This document shows positions 6,821 to 7,256 of a stretch of 7,256 bases of DNA, piece by piece. Position 1 is the first letter of the stretch. Every line of letters starts with the position of its first letter. Origin of the DNA: an uncultured Eubacteriales bacterium (GTDB lineage Bacteria; Bacillota; Clostridia; Eubacteriales; Anaerofustaceae); NCBI GenBank assembly GCA_902796565.1, contig CADBPP010000184.1, forward strand, positions 1 through 7,256. Reading direction: 5' to 3'. The notes below the pieces were generated by a model. That model was not told the origin of the DNA. It saw nothing but the letters and a program-made list of their open reading frames with translations, and made no database searches. The position numbers and the translations under genes were made by a program.

Positions 6821-7256
6821 GTCTGTCGCCTCCTTTTTCGAAAATGACCGTATCGAATCGGCTGAGGGCATCCTTCACCTCAGCGGCTCCCTTGGGCGCC
6901 CATCCGAAGGTATGGATGCCGAACAGTCTGCAGACCTTTAGCCCCAGGGAATCATCCGTATAGCGGAATGATATGAAATGGGGCCGGCCCATGTAATTGA
7001 TCACAAGGGACTTAAGAAGCATCCTGGTGACCAGATCCTGTCCCCTGTATCCCTTCAGGTCATTCATGGCCAGCTGTCCTCTGTATACGTCCGGGGCGTT
7101 CTTTCTGAACCATTCGACTATGGCAGGGGAAAAGCTCTCTATGTACATGGATCCGTCATATCCTCTCAGGAGCTCAAGCACGTCGGCACACATCTGAGTA
7201 TCCGAGGCACCGAGATAGTATTTGAGCTCGCAGAGGACCGGCAGGGGAGACATCAC
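6789..7256 (-). CDS. Glycerophosphodiester phosphodiesterase-like protein, C-terminal part (start beyond window)
   Basis: This is the C-terminal 155 residues of a protein resembling the GDPD family (TIM barrel), whose members hydrolyse glycerophosphodiesters to glycerol-3-phosphate and an alcohol. Visible landmarks are VLCELKYY with E10, corresponding to the metal-binding Glu of the EIK motif; IESFSP (39-44), matching the family's I-x-SF strand; P-x-x-x-RGQL (55-62); and late barrel strands at FGWAPKG (117-123) and FDTVIFEKG (134-142). The N-terminal HR, E-x-D and second His residues that define catalysis would lie outside the window, so activity cannot be judged. The first codon seen is GTG at the edge, which is probably internal. 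The ending FDTVIFE replaces the more usual D-G-I-I-T-D-x-P, typical of divergent members. The gene overlaps the rhomboid gene and is likely in the same operon. Confidence 0.75.
   Translation of the reverse strand: MMSPLPVLCELKYYLGASDTQMCADVLELLRGYDGSMYIESFSPAIVEWFRKNAPDVYRGQLAMNDLKGYRGQDLVTRMLLKSLVINYMGRPHFISFRYTDDSLGLKVCRLFGIHTFGWAPKGAAEVKDALSRFDTVIFEKGGDRLEEVFPEDTV
6829..6834 (-). promoter_or_regulatory. Ribosome binding site deciding the rhomboid TTG start
   Basis: A perfect AGGAGG on the minus strand lies inside the 3' end of the upstream phosphodiesterase-like gene, 8 nt before TTG at 6820-6818. Its strength and spacing favour TTG over the ATG 51 nt upstream. Confidence 0.65.

Overview
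This window looks like a chromosomal segment of an anaerobic Bacillota/Clostridia-type bacterium with moderately GC-rich coding sequence. The basis is the gene content (TypA, a RACo-type corrinoid activator, an M29 aminopeptidase, a clostridial-style rhomboid), strong AGGAGG ribosome binding sites, GTG and TTG starts, frequent AGG and ATA codons, and simple hairpin-plus-T terminators. No rRNA, tRNA, CRISPR array or insertion sequence was seen, and the taxonomic guess is low confidence.

Layout. Positions 1-1632 (+) carry most of the ribosome-associated GTPase TypA/BipA; its N-terminus lies before the window. It ends in a terminator. A compact promoter containing a near-palindromic dyad then drives a single gene (1742-3670, +) for a RACo-like 2Fe-2S/ASKHA reductive activator of corrinoid proteins, closed by a strong terminator. 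From 3754 to the end everything is on the minus strand. In transcription order (right to left) there are: the C-terminal part of a glycerophosphodiester phosphodiesterase-like protein; an overlapping rhomboid intramembrane protease that probably starts at a TTG; a perfect 22-bp palindromic terminator; a secreted, membrane-anchored Ig-like-domain protein; and, 3 nt after it, a cytoplasmic M29 aminopeptidase with a GTG start.

The most notable point is that the Ig-like surface protein gene is split into two frames exactly at a run of nine C (nine G on the + strand, 5725-5733). Eight or eleven C would restore one 393-aa protein with signal peptide, Ig-like domains, hydrophilic linker, membrane helix and lysine tail. 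This is either a base-calling or assembly error in a homopolymer, a recent disabling mutation, or a phase-variable switch. The same event would change translation reaching the coupled aminopeptidase start. The rhomboid gene next door suggests, speculatively, that the surface protein could be a rhomboid substrate.

The genes are mostly housekeeping or metabolic. No clearly new multi-gene system is demonstrable. The phase-variation candidate and the promoter dyad of the corrinoid activator are the items most worth following up.
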